Source of the DNA: Macquaria australasica
Lineage: Eukaryota; Chordata; Actinopteri; Centrarchiformes; Percichthyidae
DNA: 64,000 bases
NCBI GenBank assembly: GCA_005408345.1
Contig: SEMN01000151.1
Location: forward strand, 124,001 to 188,000
Direction: 5' to 3'
The notes under the pieces were generated by a model. The model did not search any database. It was not told where the DNA came from and was given only the letters and a program-made list of their open reading frames with translations. Below, one piece after another: positions 1 to 12,617 of the stretch. Positions within the stretch are counted from its first letter, which is position 1, and every line of letters begins with the position of its first letter. Position numbers and translations under genes: made by a program.

Positions 1-229
1 CACAGAGGATTTCAGGCTTTTATTCACTTCTTGGATGAGCTGAAGGATGGATCCAGAAATGTGCACTGAATGAAAAACAAAAGGAGTATCCGGGGTTTCT
101 CTGAGGGATTTCCAGACAGTACTCTGGATTATATGTTGTATTCTGGATCAGTTTACATGCAGGTCACTGGTGGGATTTGGACATGGTGGACCTGACGGGA
201 CCAGGTTTCTTCCTCCTGTTGTTGTGCAG

Positions 230-3200
230 ATGAACTCTCTGGTCATGAGACAGAGACGCACTGTGAGTCTGCTGGAGATGATGATGATGATGATGATGGT
301 CCTGCTGGACTTCACAAACTGTGAGTTCACCTTCACTCTCAGCTGGAGCAGATACAGTAGAGTCTGGACTTGTTGTATAGTTCTTTATTGTTGCTTTACC
401 CCCCCTCTAGTGCTGTTTGAATGATCCGGATTATGTAATTGAATTTAATCCCCTCAGCTGAGTCATGCTGCCCTCTGACCCCCCCCCATCAGCTGATGTC
501 TCATGTCAAACACGGGCTTATTGTGTCAACAGATGTCTGGATGCTGCCGGCTCCCAGCAGAGTTTCCATGGAGTCTGTTGACATGAGACACATACTGAGG
601 TGGTGCCCCCTGCAGGATCCCTGCAACACTACAGTCCTTTACTCTGTTCAGTTCCAGGGGTAAGTCATCACACACACGCCGAAGACGTTTCAGTTCACAC
701 ACACTGCAGTTTATTTACACACTGTCCTGCTGCCCCAAATACTCACTACAGCACCACATGTGGATTCATCCCCCGCTGAAAATAGTCCCCAAAAATGCTA
801 TTGGTCTTGTTTGGTATGTTTGTAGTGTCTTATAAGCCCATGCAGCACTTTGAAATGCCTTGAAAAAAATATTATAATTCTAATTATTAACAGTAGATTT
901 AGTTTAGTTTTTCATTAATTAGTAGGGGCTGCTAACTAGTAAGCATTTGTAGGACCAGTGGAACTAGACAACTTGACACCCACTGCAGAGCCTAATGATC
1001 ATTTAACATGAATACTGGCCTACAGAGGAATAATCACCCAACTTTTGGCACATTTTACTGTGTATTGATAACAACTGATGGTCTATATATGTACACAAAT
1101 ATTATACAGTATACTGTATGTGTGTGTATATGTATGTCACACACACAAAATTTGTATGTATGTATTTAAGGACTGCAACTAAAGATTATTTTCATTATAG
1201 ATTGATCTGCTGCTGATTTTCTCTGTTTTCTCTCTGATAAAGTCAAATGTCTCATTTCATTTGAAATCCAAAACCTAAAGATATTCAGTTTAATATCACA
1301 GACGACTGAGAAGGCAAGAAAATATTCACATTTCACAAGCTGGAATCACTGATTTTATCGGGGGCATTTCTGATTAAAAAGTAAATTAAAAAAAGACCAG
1401 CTTTTAATAGATTATGATAAATGTTGCTGATTAATTTTGATCAACTAAGTGTTTTCAATAATCTGTAATGCATTTGTTATGAAAGTTGCAGTAAGGTCAG
1501 TGAACTCAGCCAAACAATACAGCGCCGTGTGTACAGTGACGAGTTTGACAGGCTGAAATATGTGAAATATGCAGCTGATACCTGCAGGTTAAAAATCCAG
1601 CAGGTGTTTCTGCCTGATAATTGTCGCGTGCATTATTAATTCGAATTGACCTAATAACAAAGGGGTTGATGACACACCTGTCCTAATAATGACAGTCAGC
1701 AGGTGTGTCTGTTCTTCACATCAACACTCAGACTGCGTCACATCAGCTGTCAGTCACAGAGAAGACGTTTTAATTAACTCTCAGGAACATTCCTGCGGCT
1801 GTTCTGACGTCTTAAAACACTCCTCTGTTTTGAAGTGAGCAGAGTTCAGTGTTTAAATCTCAGCTTAACTTTATCTCATTTTTAGCCACGATAGCTGCCA
1901 GTCAGTCCAACAACTGTATAATGGATCGTCATGGACAAAACGTGTATTACACCAAAACAAACAAAGGAAAATAAATGGATAAATGGCTCGTACAGAAACT
2001 CTTCTTTGAAGCTGTGTGGTGTTTAAAATGGAAATATAATTCAGTTTGAAGACTTTGGGACCTACACTAGAGCTTAAAATAAAGTTCTGTGGGTTTAAAC
2101 AACACCTGCACTGTAAAGATGCTTTAAACAAGATGGTGGATCTGTCTTAGAAATGTCGCCTAACAGGTAGGCTCCACCTGTCAACAGACTTACACTTAAT
2201 TTCATTTTCACTGAACTGCCGAAGAATTCTGATTAAAAAAAACAAAAACACTGAGAGAACAATGAGGACTCGGCTTCTGTGAATCATGGCGTGCCCGGCG
2301 GCAGCGTGTGTGGTGCTGGAGGCCTGCAGGGTGTGGTACCTGAGTTTGGGTTATTATTGTGGCCAGTGGCACAACTGCAGCTCAGCTGGAAACTGTGCTG
2401 TATTAGGAGATTAACAGGCTGTGGGCAAGAGGAGTTAGAATATACATGACACTACGACATGAAAACAAAATGATATGAACAACATGAACACTGAGAAGGC
2501 CGTCTGCAGACAGCAGCATCTCAACTGCAACCGATTCTGCAAAGTCACAAAACATTCACAGACTTTGTTTTTTGAAATTCAATTATTTATTTCTCTAATA
2601 TCTGCATGTGACTAGAACAGTATTTATTCTGGTGATATTCTATATTTTTGTTCATGTCGACAAATCCCACTGGTTCCTACTGAAGCCGTTAATCTTCCAA
2701 CTATAGAGTTTCATTCCAACTAGACTTTGAAGCAGGTAAACTGGGGTCCAGGCATCTGACACGACTTGAAACCAAAGACTCACATTTTATATAAATTAGC
2801 TGTTTAAATAATACTGTATATAAAGTTTAGTTGGGAGAGGATTTTAAAATGTTATTCTGGTATTATTCTATATTTTTCTTACCGTCATCAAATCAGATCC
2901 AAAACAACGTCAGTCCGTCTCTCAGTCCTGTCTGACGTAAATCTTTTAAAACACCTCACAATTATAAAGTTTCATGTTAAATAAAGTCTCAGTAATTTCC
3001 TACAACAGACAAGAAGAAAAACATAAAATATCAAAACACTTAAATGTTAATCACTTGGCCACCAGGACGCCTCGATGCCCCTCGATGTTTTCAGGGGTTT
3101 TTGGACATTAACTTCATACTTGTCCAATATGTACTTCCTAGCAATACTGGGCTGCCAGCATTATATACACCAAGCACTATTATATGCATGTACTTTGTTT

Positions 3201-6200
3201 CAGCTCATCGTGTTGTCTCAGTTGTTGATTTAAAAGCCTAAACATGTCATGTTGGCACGTTTTAGTATGGCAGAACTGCCAAAGAGGCTATAATCAATAT
3301 TTTCATATTAACGATGGATCACATGAAGACTTGTGATGAACCCACAGAGAATTATTACCAACTCTGCAGCTCCTCTCGGCCTCTCAGAGTGTCGCCTTCA
3401 GAATAAAAGCTGGAAAAAGCTGCCGTCCACTTCCTGACACAGTGAGAAAATAAACATGATGAAAATGTAATAAAACAGATTTGAAAGCTATAATAACAAT
3501 TATATATATATACTAAAACAAATCAAATGGACTTATCTACCAGTGAATTCATTGTGTGAAAGGGTTCAGCTGCACTTTGCTCTCCTGCTGGCATTAAGCT
3601 GTAATTCAGCTGGGGTGCAGGATCCTTTAAAGTGACTATGGCAAACAAACATTTTCTGTTCTGAGACGCTGAAGTGCACAAGTGGTTTTGAATTGTACAA
3701 CCGGGGTCGCACCAGTTCTGCTCTCATGGGACGACGACCATAAAACAGGACTCACTCGTAACGAAGAAATATAAAAGAAGAATATTTAATCTCTGTGTGT
3801 CTCTTTGTCCTGCAGAGAGTTTGAGCTGCTGGTTCTGAACGGCAGCTGGGTGGATGCTCCTGAGTGCCAGCAGACTCCTCACACTCACTGCGACCTGACC
3901 TTTGACCTGGGCTCCGACTCCGACTACAACCTCCGCGTCAGAGCGCAGTGCGGCGGGTCCCGGCTGTCGCCCTGGACCGAACTCAGCCGACCTTTCAACC
4001 GCAGAGACAGTAAGATGCTAATAGAAGCAGGTTTTCAATCTGACTTCACTTCCTCACTTCAGATAAAGGAAACGCTGAGTCAAACAGACAGAAGATGATT
4101 GGTCAAAGAATCCAGACATTTTGGACAATTTAGACTCGTGTTTCTGCTGTTTGTTTATGAGGCATGTCAGATGTTGTTGTTTTCAGAATAAGTCCAGGTA
4201 TGTCAGTGGTACTAGACATGTTCCAGTAGCAGGGATGTGCACACATGCTGGCTGAAGTTTCTCAAGCTGCTTCTCTTCTGGACCAACTTAATACATATAT
4301 CAGATCATTGTCATTATTAATAATAATACAGCAGTTGTTGTTAATAATTCTGATTATTATTACAGAAAATGATCACTTTTACACCAAATAAAATGCTGTT
4401 AAGACATTAACATCAGGTGATGGAGAAGCATGTGGTGGCACAGGAGAGATAAGGTTGGGTTCAGGTTAAGGTAAGGGGAAACAGACTTTGACACAACAAA
4501 AAGTTAACGCTACATTAAGAATCTAGAGTAGATTCATTTTTCAAGATTTGGTTTTGGGAAACCAAAAAGTTGCTCATTAGATGTCAAAGAAAACAACAGA
4601 TTGTGTCTGCTTATCACAGGTAGTGTGTATATGTGTGTTTGGATTATATGTAGTGGTTCAACATCAGGAGGAGGCAGGACAGGACAGTGAGAGTGGGGAT
4701 GCATGTAGGATGAACAGTGATGAACACGAGGGTTTTTACAAAATGAGTGAATGTGAATCTTGTGCTGGCAGCGGTCCTGACGGCGCCGGAGATGGCGGTG
4801 AGGGCGGTGGGCGACGCCCTTCAGGTGTCGTTCGACAAGCTTCCTCTCACTGCTGTGGTCAGCGTGACGGTGTGGAAGAAAGGCGACGAGCTGCAGGTTT
4901 TTATTCCTGTCTTTCTACTTTTGATCGTTTCTCTCCCCTTCTTACTATCCTCCTTCTTTCTTCCCTTCTTCTTGTCCCTTCATCCTGTATTGTGCAGTAT
5001 TCGTTTGACTGTCTTGTCAGACTTGTTACACCTGTGTTGTATGTTTTCCCTCTCTCTCTCTTCCAGGCTGTTGTGTACACGATGCCAGCTGAGGAGATGA
5101 TGCTGCACGTCGCCGCCCTGCAGGAGGGAGCGGTGTACTGCGTCACAGCTCAGACCATCCTGGACACACAGCTCCACAGCAGCAGCACTGACCCCCAGTG
5201 TGTGCCCATCACAGGTACACACACACACACACACACACACTCACGTTTGTACTTCTTTACTTGTCTTACTTGACAACCCTTATTGACATAATATGTGTCC
5301 TCACTTTACAAAACATCCTCACTTTACTTCCTTAAAATGTCCTCACTTCCAAAAAAATGTCTTCTTGCTCCATATTCCTACTTTTCTTAAAGGGGGGGTA
5401 GGCAGTATTTCTTTGGTGTCATTGGCCAAAAAATCCATATTAACCGTTCAGCATGTTGTGATTCAAGTGGTCTGAGAGAAAACTAGACTTCAGCCCCCCC
5501 TCGGCTCCGTTTTCAGGCTTCAGAAAATCTAGCCCATGACAGGAGACTTTGGCCAATCACAGGTCACATTTCAGAGAGATGGTGCATTCCTATTGGCTGT
5601 TCAACAAATGCAGATGTGTGTACACGTCCCTTCAGATGGTGAAAGAATGATTCAATGGTGGAAAATCCTGAAACTTGTGATAAATGTCCAACACCTCCTT
5701 TGCCTACAGCGGTGGATAGAACAAAACAACACGTCCCGGCTCCACACGGAGCTTCAGGCTCAGTATGTTGATGTCATGGCGCTCATAACGACGAGTGGCA
5801 AAGAGGCCTGATGACAAACAGTGAGGAGTAACTGTTGACGGGGGACAGTGGTGTGTGTGGTGTACTAGCCTCTCTTCCCGCTGCTGGACGGCGTTGCAGC
5901 TGCCTCTGAAGCCTGGGGCGCTCTGCTCTGCGGCCGCGAAGCGCTGGAGGGCCGTCTTTGAGAAAACAAGTCACGGCGGGAGGGACTGCGGTCTCGGTGA
6001 GGCTCACGCCGTGGAGAGCGAGCCCTACGAGGGATACGGTTTCACTGGGGAACCGACTCCTTCTTCTGCCGGTCCAAGTTGTGGGTTTGGTGGGAGGGGC
6101 TTAGCGGAGTGATACGAGGCAGCAGAGAGAGAGGCGGAAGGTTTTGCACAGGTTGCACAGATTCTGCCTCCCCCAGCTTTAAATGTCCTCTTTCCAAAAT

Positions 6201-7491
6201 ATTCCCAATTTCAAGAAATGACATCACTTTTCACATTTTTTCATGTCACGTTTTTACTTTACTACAATGTCCTCTCTTTCCAAAATTATCCCATTTTCAA
6301 AAAATGTCCTCACTTTGCAAAAAGGTCCTTATGTTCCATGTTCTTACCTTCCCAAAATGTCACCACTTTAAAATGCTTTGTCACTTTCAAGAAATATCCA
6401 AGAATTTCATCATTAGTTTACTGGTATATAATGTGATATAAACAAGGGGAAATACACAAGCCACAAATAAAGAAATAAAAAAATGTCAGAAAATAATACA
6501 TTTTTAAGACTTTTTGTCTTTGAATTGTTGTAAAATCCAAACGATCCAGTTTGTGAAAGTATTCTAATTAATCAAAGGAGCACAGATGGTAAAGTCATGC
6601 TTCACCTGCAGGTCCAGACGCTGCCTGGAAGAGGCCGACCACTGTGACTGTGACTGTCATCATCATGGCGGGTCTCCTGTTCGTTGTGTCCTGGTCCGTC
6701 GTTCACTGCCGTCCAGATGCCTGTCAAACGTATTTCCATAAAGAGCCACTGCCCCCCTCCCTGGTCAGTCCCACCCCTTAAATATATATAAATAAATATT
6801 AAAATAACAGATCAAAATCATGTTAGCAGAGTAGAAATAAATAAATAAAAACAGCTCATTGAGAATGTGTGGAAAAGTAACTTAGTTCAAAAAAGAATTG
6901 ATTTTAGAGTTTTAAATATTTAAGACACAATTAGCCCAACTGTGTTTGTCCTGTTTAAAAACCTACTTAAACCTTGAAGCTTCAACGTGTCTAATTTTTT
7001 TTAAACGTGTGTTAACTTCCCTCCTTTCTGTCTCTTAGTATCTGGACATTATTTGTATATTATAATATTGAGATTTACTGTTTGTGTAATTTTATCGCGA
7101 CACAATTCTCATGTGGAAATAAGGCATTTCATACTTTTTATACAGACATGAAACATACGTATAATTTTACCAATAACCTATCAGAACCTGGGATCCTGAA
7201 TCATTAATATACTGTATGGCCTAGTGAGTATATTTTTGGATTTTGTTTTACATATATACATCTGTATTTCACTCAATGGGACGAACATCAGTTTAACTCT
7301 CCTCTATGTGATTTGGAATATCAACGTGTGTTATAGCAAATAATACATTTTATACATTTTGAACGTGAATAAAGAAAGTCTGTCCACTGTTGCAGAAATC
7401 TGATTGGGACATTCAAATCCCGATGAGACCTGAGGAGGCGGAGCTTTGTGAGCGGATCCACGTGGTGCCGAGCGTCGACCCCGAACACTGA
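230..7491 (+). CDS. il20rb: interleukin-20 receptor subunit beta (class II cytokine receptor), 7 coding exons
   Basis: Exons read from splice sites: 230-320, 533-659, 3816-4009, 4772-4896, 5067-5214, 6612-6763 and 7396-7491. All junctions are GT-AG and keep frame, giving 310 aa, close to the mammalian length. Residues 1-30 form a signal peptide with a poly-Met core. Two fibronectin III domains (about 34-138 and 139-228) carry class II receptor features: PAP near the start, ILRW, YSVQFQG, YNLRVRAQ, PWTELSRPFNR, and YCVTAQT in the second domain. A single membrane span lies at about 239-259. The tail of about 50 residues has a Pro-rich Box1-like KEPLPPSL and no long signalling region, as expected for the beta chain. 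In mammals this chain pairs with IL-20RA or IL-22RA1 at the cell surface to bind IL-19/20/24 and signal through JAK/STAT. The start at 230 is the first ATG that gives a signal peptide in frame; an ATG at 170 would only lengthen the N-terminus. Upstream non-coding exons are not resolved. Confidence 0.9.
278..298 (+). repeat. ATG trinucleotide microsatellite inside the il20rb signal peptide
   Basis: Seven perfect ATG units run in frame and encode seven methionines followed by VLLDF. They form most of the hydrophobic core of the signal peptide, so length variation would change the targeting signal without a frameshift. Confidence 0.9.
660..3815 (+). other. il20rb: il20rb intron 2
   Basis: A 3.2 kb intron with donor GTAAGT and acceptor TCCTGCAG. 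It is AT-rich and holds a dispersed repeat at 1170-1450. I see no further exon: the only open stretches are short and lack conserved features. Confidence 0.75.
1170..1450. mobile_element. degenerate MITE of the 'GGGCTGCAACTAA' fish family
   Basis: It begins GGACTGCAACTAAAGATTAT and continues with the pattern of dispersed fish repeats built from ATTAATCGATTA-like words. Related copies lie at 50664-50890 and 62837-63110 in this window. No target-site duplication was identified. Confidence 0.45.
5217..5241. repeat. (CA)n microsatellite
   Basis: A run of CA dinucleotides immediately after the donor site of il20rb intron 5. Confidence 0.85.
5275..6400. repeat. degenerate ATGTCCTCACTTTCCAAAA minisatellite, split by a transposon
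   Basis: Roughly 20-bp units resembling ATGTCCTCACTTTNCAAAA recur at 5290-5386 and 6183-6400. The two halves are separated by the inserted piggyBac-like element at 5387-6182. The array lies within il20rb intron 5. Confidence 0.65.
5387..6182. mobile_element. piggyBac-like non-autonomous element (TTAA target duplication)
   Basis: The element is bounded by TTAA at 5387-5390 and 6179-6182. Its ends form an inverted pair: the left reads TTAAAGGGGGGGTAGGCAG and the right, reverse-complemented, reads TTAAAGCTGGGGGAGGCAG. It interrupts a host minisatellite, and no transposase is visible. TTAA targeting is the known hallmark of piggyBac; the family assignment rests on that alone. Confidence 0.6.
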
Positions 7492-9758
7492 CGAGCTGAG
7501 GAAGAACAAAGTACTGAACTGGATTTTGTGGAGTATGTAAATGTTTCTAGAGGATGCTGTTGAGCTCAGCTGTCCTGGGAATTCCGGGGGTTTGTGGTGC
7601 ATTCAGATCTTGTGGGAAAAACTGGAACAAGCAGAAGAAACAAAAGGAAACAGCATCAAAACACGGAGCGACAACTGAGCTGCTTTGTAAACCAGGACAA
7701 CAGGAAACGTTTCACCAGTCCTGCAGACCAGGTTTAAGCCTCTGCTGATCAATGGTTTAATGATAATAATCGACTGTCCTCCCACGAAAAACCACAGCAT
7801 CAGTTGTTTCAGCAAATGTCCATTGTTCAAGTGACAAAGCTCTCTAGTGGCCACAGGAATTATGACTCATGTTCACTGGGAGCAAAGCAGGAAGTTAGGT
7901 GATGTTAGTCCACAGAGGAGGAGGTCGGGGTGAGGGAGGTCTGGTGGACGGATGGAGCCAATGAGTCCAAATGGGGAGGAGGAGTGGTGGATGGATGGGA
8001 CAACAAAACAAGTTTTTATTTTAACCCAAAGTTCGATGTTTCCCTAAAACCTAACCAAGTTGTTTTTGTGCCTCATAAACAGATTTATTTTTGCAGCAGT
8101 GATTTGTAACAGTTTCAGGAGACACGGACATCAGATCAGAAAACTCTTCTACAAATGACTTATTTTGTCATTTAATTTGGAGACTTGTTGCACCTTTCTG
8201 TGTGCCACTGGAATAATTAGAGACGTTTCCAGTGTGTTATTATAATACATTCATTTGAAAAAGCCATTAACAGGGTAACAGATGCTTATCAAGTCAAAGT
8301 AATAAAATCATAAATAAAAGATCTTTACATTTGTCAGTTAATAATTCGGTCTATTCTGTCTTTAAATTATGATTTAAATTGTAAAATGTACTTGTAATGG
8401 CTTTTAATTTGTCAGCCTCATCATATTCAGTCATACAACTAATTTGTCTCTTGCTGTAACATTTAGTTTCTATTTCATGCTTTAATTTACAGATGTATGA
8501 GCAGTGTTAAATGAAGTCGTACTGATGGAGCAGCAGTAAGAGCTCTGACTGACTTTGATCTTTTTATAACTTTTTTTGTACTCTGAGTTTATTAACGCAT
8601 CCTTTAAACAAATACAAATTTAATTGATTAATTAATAATAGTTTTTTAAAGTATAAATTAATTGATAAAGTATAATTAAACACTGTTAAAAGTCAGATTA
8701 TTCTGGTGGCACACTCGAAGCTCGTCCTGTTTGTACCGTTACCACATTAAATTGCCTCTAATTCATTGTGCAAACTGCACTGCATGTTCTGGTTCTCCTC
8801 TCTCCTGAACATGAACTCTCATCTGTTAAAAGGTAATTATGTCCTGCTCTGATATTGGATGAACAAAATAAAAACTATTATATCATCACTGGGATTAGTG
8901 TTCATTTCTCCCATAAAATGAGTGGGAGCACAAACATAAAACTAAAAATATGAAAGAGTTCAGTTTTGGAGTGTTTTGTAAAATGTAATTTTCAAATGAA
9001 AATCTTTGTTATAATCTACCCAGTTTAAGGTTTTCTTGGTTGCAGAAAACAAACTTTCATAATTTCAGTTCAGAGTATTTATCTTCTGTGACATTTGACC
9101 TTGACTGTAATTTACTGTAATGTGCCGTTATGTGAACTTAATAACATGTTGTTTACGTCGTTGTCATGTTTCTTTGTGATGGTGGTGTTTTATTATTTTT
9201 ATATTTTTGATATTTTTTACATAAATCCTGATGAAGTGAATTGAACCAGTGTGTGTATGTGTTAAGTTTCAACTAAGGTGATATGAAGGTGATACTTTGT
9301 ACTAATATTTAGTGTCATTAAATTCAACATGTTTAAATACCAAACATCCCGTTGTCTCTTTGACAGTTTTCACTGAAAATACTGAACTCCCACAAAAGAT
9401 TCCCAGATAAACAAATTCAACAATGAACCTTTATCTTCCGAATCAAAGAACCTTTAACAAAATTGTATTAACAAAATATTATATAAAAGTTTAATATATA
9501 GAACTATGCTGAAAGCTACTTTTTCGCACTTTTTATTCTCAATTTGCAGGAAACAAAAAACACCAACTTCACAAGTTTGTTTTTTCATAATTATGATTAA
9601 GAAGTTAGTTATGAGAAAACCGTCTCATAATTCGGTGCTTTGCATCTTGTAATTATGAGAAAATATCTCGTGATGTTAGTTCGGGAAGAAAAACAACAAC
9701 ATTTTTGCTTGTGGTAACAAACAGTAAAAACAAATGTAACAAGCAAAATGTATGGATT
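7492..9758. other. il20rb 3' flank, AT-rich, no gene seen
   Basis: This probably includes the il20rb 3' UTR. An AATAAA lies near 8867. There is no long open frame and no recognised repeat apart from short AT-rich runs. Confidence 0.5.
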
Positions 9759-10996
9759 TATTCTTATTTATTTCTGTATTGATTTTCCTTTGCATTCCTT
9801 TTTACATTTCTTTGTTTTTTTTACATTTCTGCTTCATTATGTAAATGAGGGGGCTGTCTTTCAATGTGTCATGGTGCGTTCAGGGTTGCCAGGTCTGTGG
9901 TTTTTTGTTGAACTGGGCTACTTTTGACTCAGTCCCAGTGGACATGGGACACGACGTGTTAGATAGACATGTTGCCAAGGTCCGCCGCTGTCCCGGTGGA
10001 CGGTGCAAACCTCCAAAATGTCCCGAAACGTCCTGCCGTGCACTGTGGCCTTTTTCTTTCTTCCTTGTCAAATTTCTTTTCCCGGGACTGCAGCTGCACC
10101 GAGGCACCGCTGGCCACCGCAGGAGGTTCCGGGATGTTTTGGAGGTTAGCACCAGCCGTTCTGCCGGACTGCAGCAGCTCCCAGCACCGACACCGCACCG
10201 GGTTGCCCTGTGAAAGCAGCGGACCTCTGCAACATGTCTATCGGTCCAGCAGTGCGCTGTGGCCAATGTGCGGCAGTGTGGCTCCTCGGTGCAGTAGCAG
10301 TCCTGGGAAAAGAGATCTGACAAAGGCACCCAGGGTTGCCAGGTCTGTGTGCCCCATACCAGAACTCAAACTATACCCCTACCAAACCATATACACTGCT
10401 TTACCAGTCCAACAGCGTTCCTATCATTGCCAAATGTAGGCTATTGTAACACCTACAAAGTAACACCATAAATGTTTAGTGTGCCAGCATTAAAAGCAGT
10501 TTTCCCTGAACAGTTCTTTCACCTAGGTCCTAAAGTGGCCTTGTGTAATTAGATACATTATCATAAATAAAATATAGCTCTGTGACCTCACAGACGCACA
10601 AACTAACCCGTTGCTTTGCCTTTTCTCTGTCTCTTCCCTTTTCCCTCTTCCTCCCTGCCTGGACAACATGCATGTACTGTGTTTACTTCATATGCATTTA
10701 CTGTAGTTAATGCAATACCTTGTTTCAGCTACCTAGCTGAGTTGGGATCGAGAGGCGGTGTCGGCCAGCGGAGAGCATTAAGGCACGTCGGGTTGTGTGT
10801 GTGTGTGTGTGTGTGTAAGTGCTGATCTGGAGTCAAAAGTAGCCCAGTTAAACAAAAACCCACAGACCTGGCAGCCCTGAACGCACCATGACACACTGAA
10901 AGACAGCCCCCCTCATTTACATAATGAAGCAGAAATGTAAAAAGGAATGTAAAAGGAATGCAAAGGAAAATCAATACAGAAATAAATACATTAAAT
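9759..10996. mobile_element. foldback element with long inverted repeats
   Basis: The left arm, about 9759-9930, is matched by its reverse complement at about 10831-10996. Shared words include TGTCATGGTGCGTTCAGGG, GTAGCCCAGTT, and the AAATGTAAAAAGGAATG block with CATTTACATAATGAAGCAG. The interior is GC-richer and holds smaller inverted segments, for example around CCCGGGACTGCAGCTGCACC and near 10295. Open frames of 79-156 codons there appear on both strands, overlap, and show no recognisable domain, so I do not call them genes. A GT microsatellite lies at 10796-10816. Confidence 0.65.
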
Positions 10997-12617
10997 TGTG
11001 GGAAAGTAAATAAATAGGGGAATTTATATGCAAAGGGAAAATAATACAGAAAATCAATTTATTTCACAGTTTATCAATTAATTAATGCCTACATTTATGT
11101 TTAATATTATTTTTGGTGCATTTAATGTCGTATTCATTTATTTATTGAGTCATCTATTCATTTATTTTTGATTGTGGCAGTTCTGGTCCTCCATAACTCT
11201 GGCCTGGTTTTTGGATGCCTTATCATCATGCAGGTATTTGGCCGATCCTTCAACGTCTACCAGTCCACTAAAGAAACTTGCTTTCAGGGATGCTTCAACA
11301 TTATGTAGAAGATTTATCTGCAATTGATTGACATGTAACTATCATTGTAGTTCTGTGGTCTTTCTCCAGTATGATTCGCCAGGACATCACTGTCCCACGT
11401 CATGCCTGCATTAGATAGATGGATAGATGGGTTTGAATATTATAAAATATACAGTACAATGTGATACTGTCATACATACTGTGAGATGTCCACCAGCAGG
11501 TTTAAAATCAGTCCCAATTACATGTCAGATAACATGGTAAATAAAAGAATAACCATTTGACATTTTTTAGGTTTAAAACAATCTATGAGAGGGTGGAGTC
11601 ATTTAACAGGTGTATTTTTTGATTGATAAGCTGATTTCATGTGTGTGTGTTTGAGTTGTATCAATAAATAATAATGCCAGTGTGGGGTCACTAGCTCACT
11701 GAGCAGCAAGTGATCAGGAAGTTGCTGTTGCTTGGTGAATAGAAGTGAGCTGCAGAGGGCAACAGACAACACTTTGGGCAGTATTTATACATATCAAATT
11801 TGATTTGTTTATCATTTAATAATTTCTCCATCATTCAGTAGGAGCCATCTTATTAGTACAGAACAATAAAATGTAAATCAATACACATCAATATAATTGT
11901 TAAACATTCTTCAAAACGTTTCATCTTTCAAAGAAAATAAATTGAAGAGCAGATAAAAAAAACTTGAAAACTCAGCAAGAAGCTGATATTCCTGTTTAAA
12001 AACATGTGAACAATGTAAACTGGCTGCAGTGTAGATGTAGAAATATTTTAAATAAATATTTAAAATATTTAAAAAGAAAAATATTTAAATGATCATAATA
12101 GAAAATAAAAATGACATCACTTTGTCACTGTTCAGGTTTGCTGAGTTAACAGCTGCAGATTTAAACTTTTACACTGGTGTTAATGGTGTCAGGAAGTTTA
12201 ATGGTTCCAGCACAAAATGTGGTCACAGTTTAACATTTATCAGCACACGTGGTAAATCTGTGATTTCCTGTTTGGTCAACAGCACATGCAAATAACTCCT
12301 GCTGGAATACGTTTGAACAAAAGAAAAGTGTTTGCAGTTTCTCTCTTTATCTCAAACACATTGATGCTTGAGCTTTTCTTGGTCATAATAATTTAAGTCT
12401 TGGTCTTTCAGTATGGAGACTGTCTCGGTACTTCACTCTGTCCTGCTTTGTTCTTTGTTTCTGTGTCAGAATGGATCTCCTCTTGGGCTTGGTATCTGTT
12501 TAGGTCTTGTCATGGTCTTGATTTTGACTTAGTTTTGACAAAAATATTTGTGATCACTATGGATTTTGGAGGAGTATGTCAGAGGAGTACATTTTATAAG
12601 AATTAACTCACATTTAT
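10997..12617. other. intergenic, AT-rich; minisatellite near its right end
   Basis: No gene was recognised. From about 12370 to 12660 degenerate units containing GTCTTGGT recur, and they run into the 3' end of the minus-strand GTPase gene. The same kind of array lies beyond the other GTPase gene at 40850-41170. Confidence 0.5.

Noticed and set aside
5855..6112. 85-codon plus-strand frame
   Set aside because: Lies inside the piggyBac-like element and shows no domain or splice context.
9845..10439. Overlapping frames of 79-156 codons on both strands
   Set aside because: All lie in the foldback element; the GC-rich interior lengthens frames by chance and no motif is recognised.
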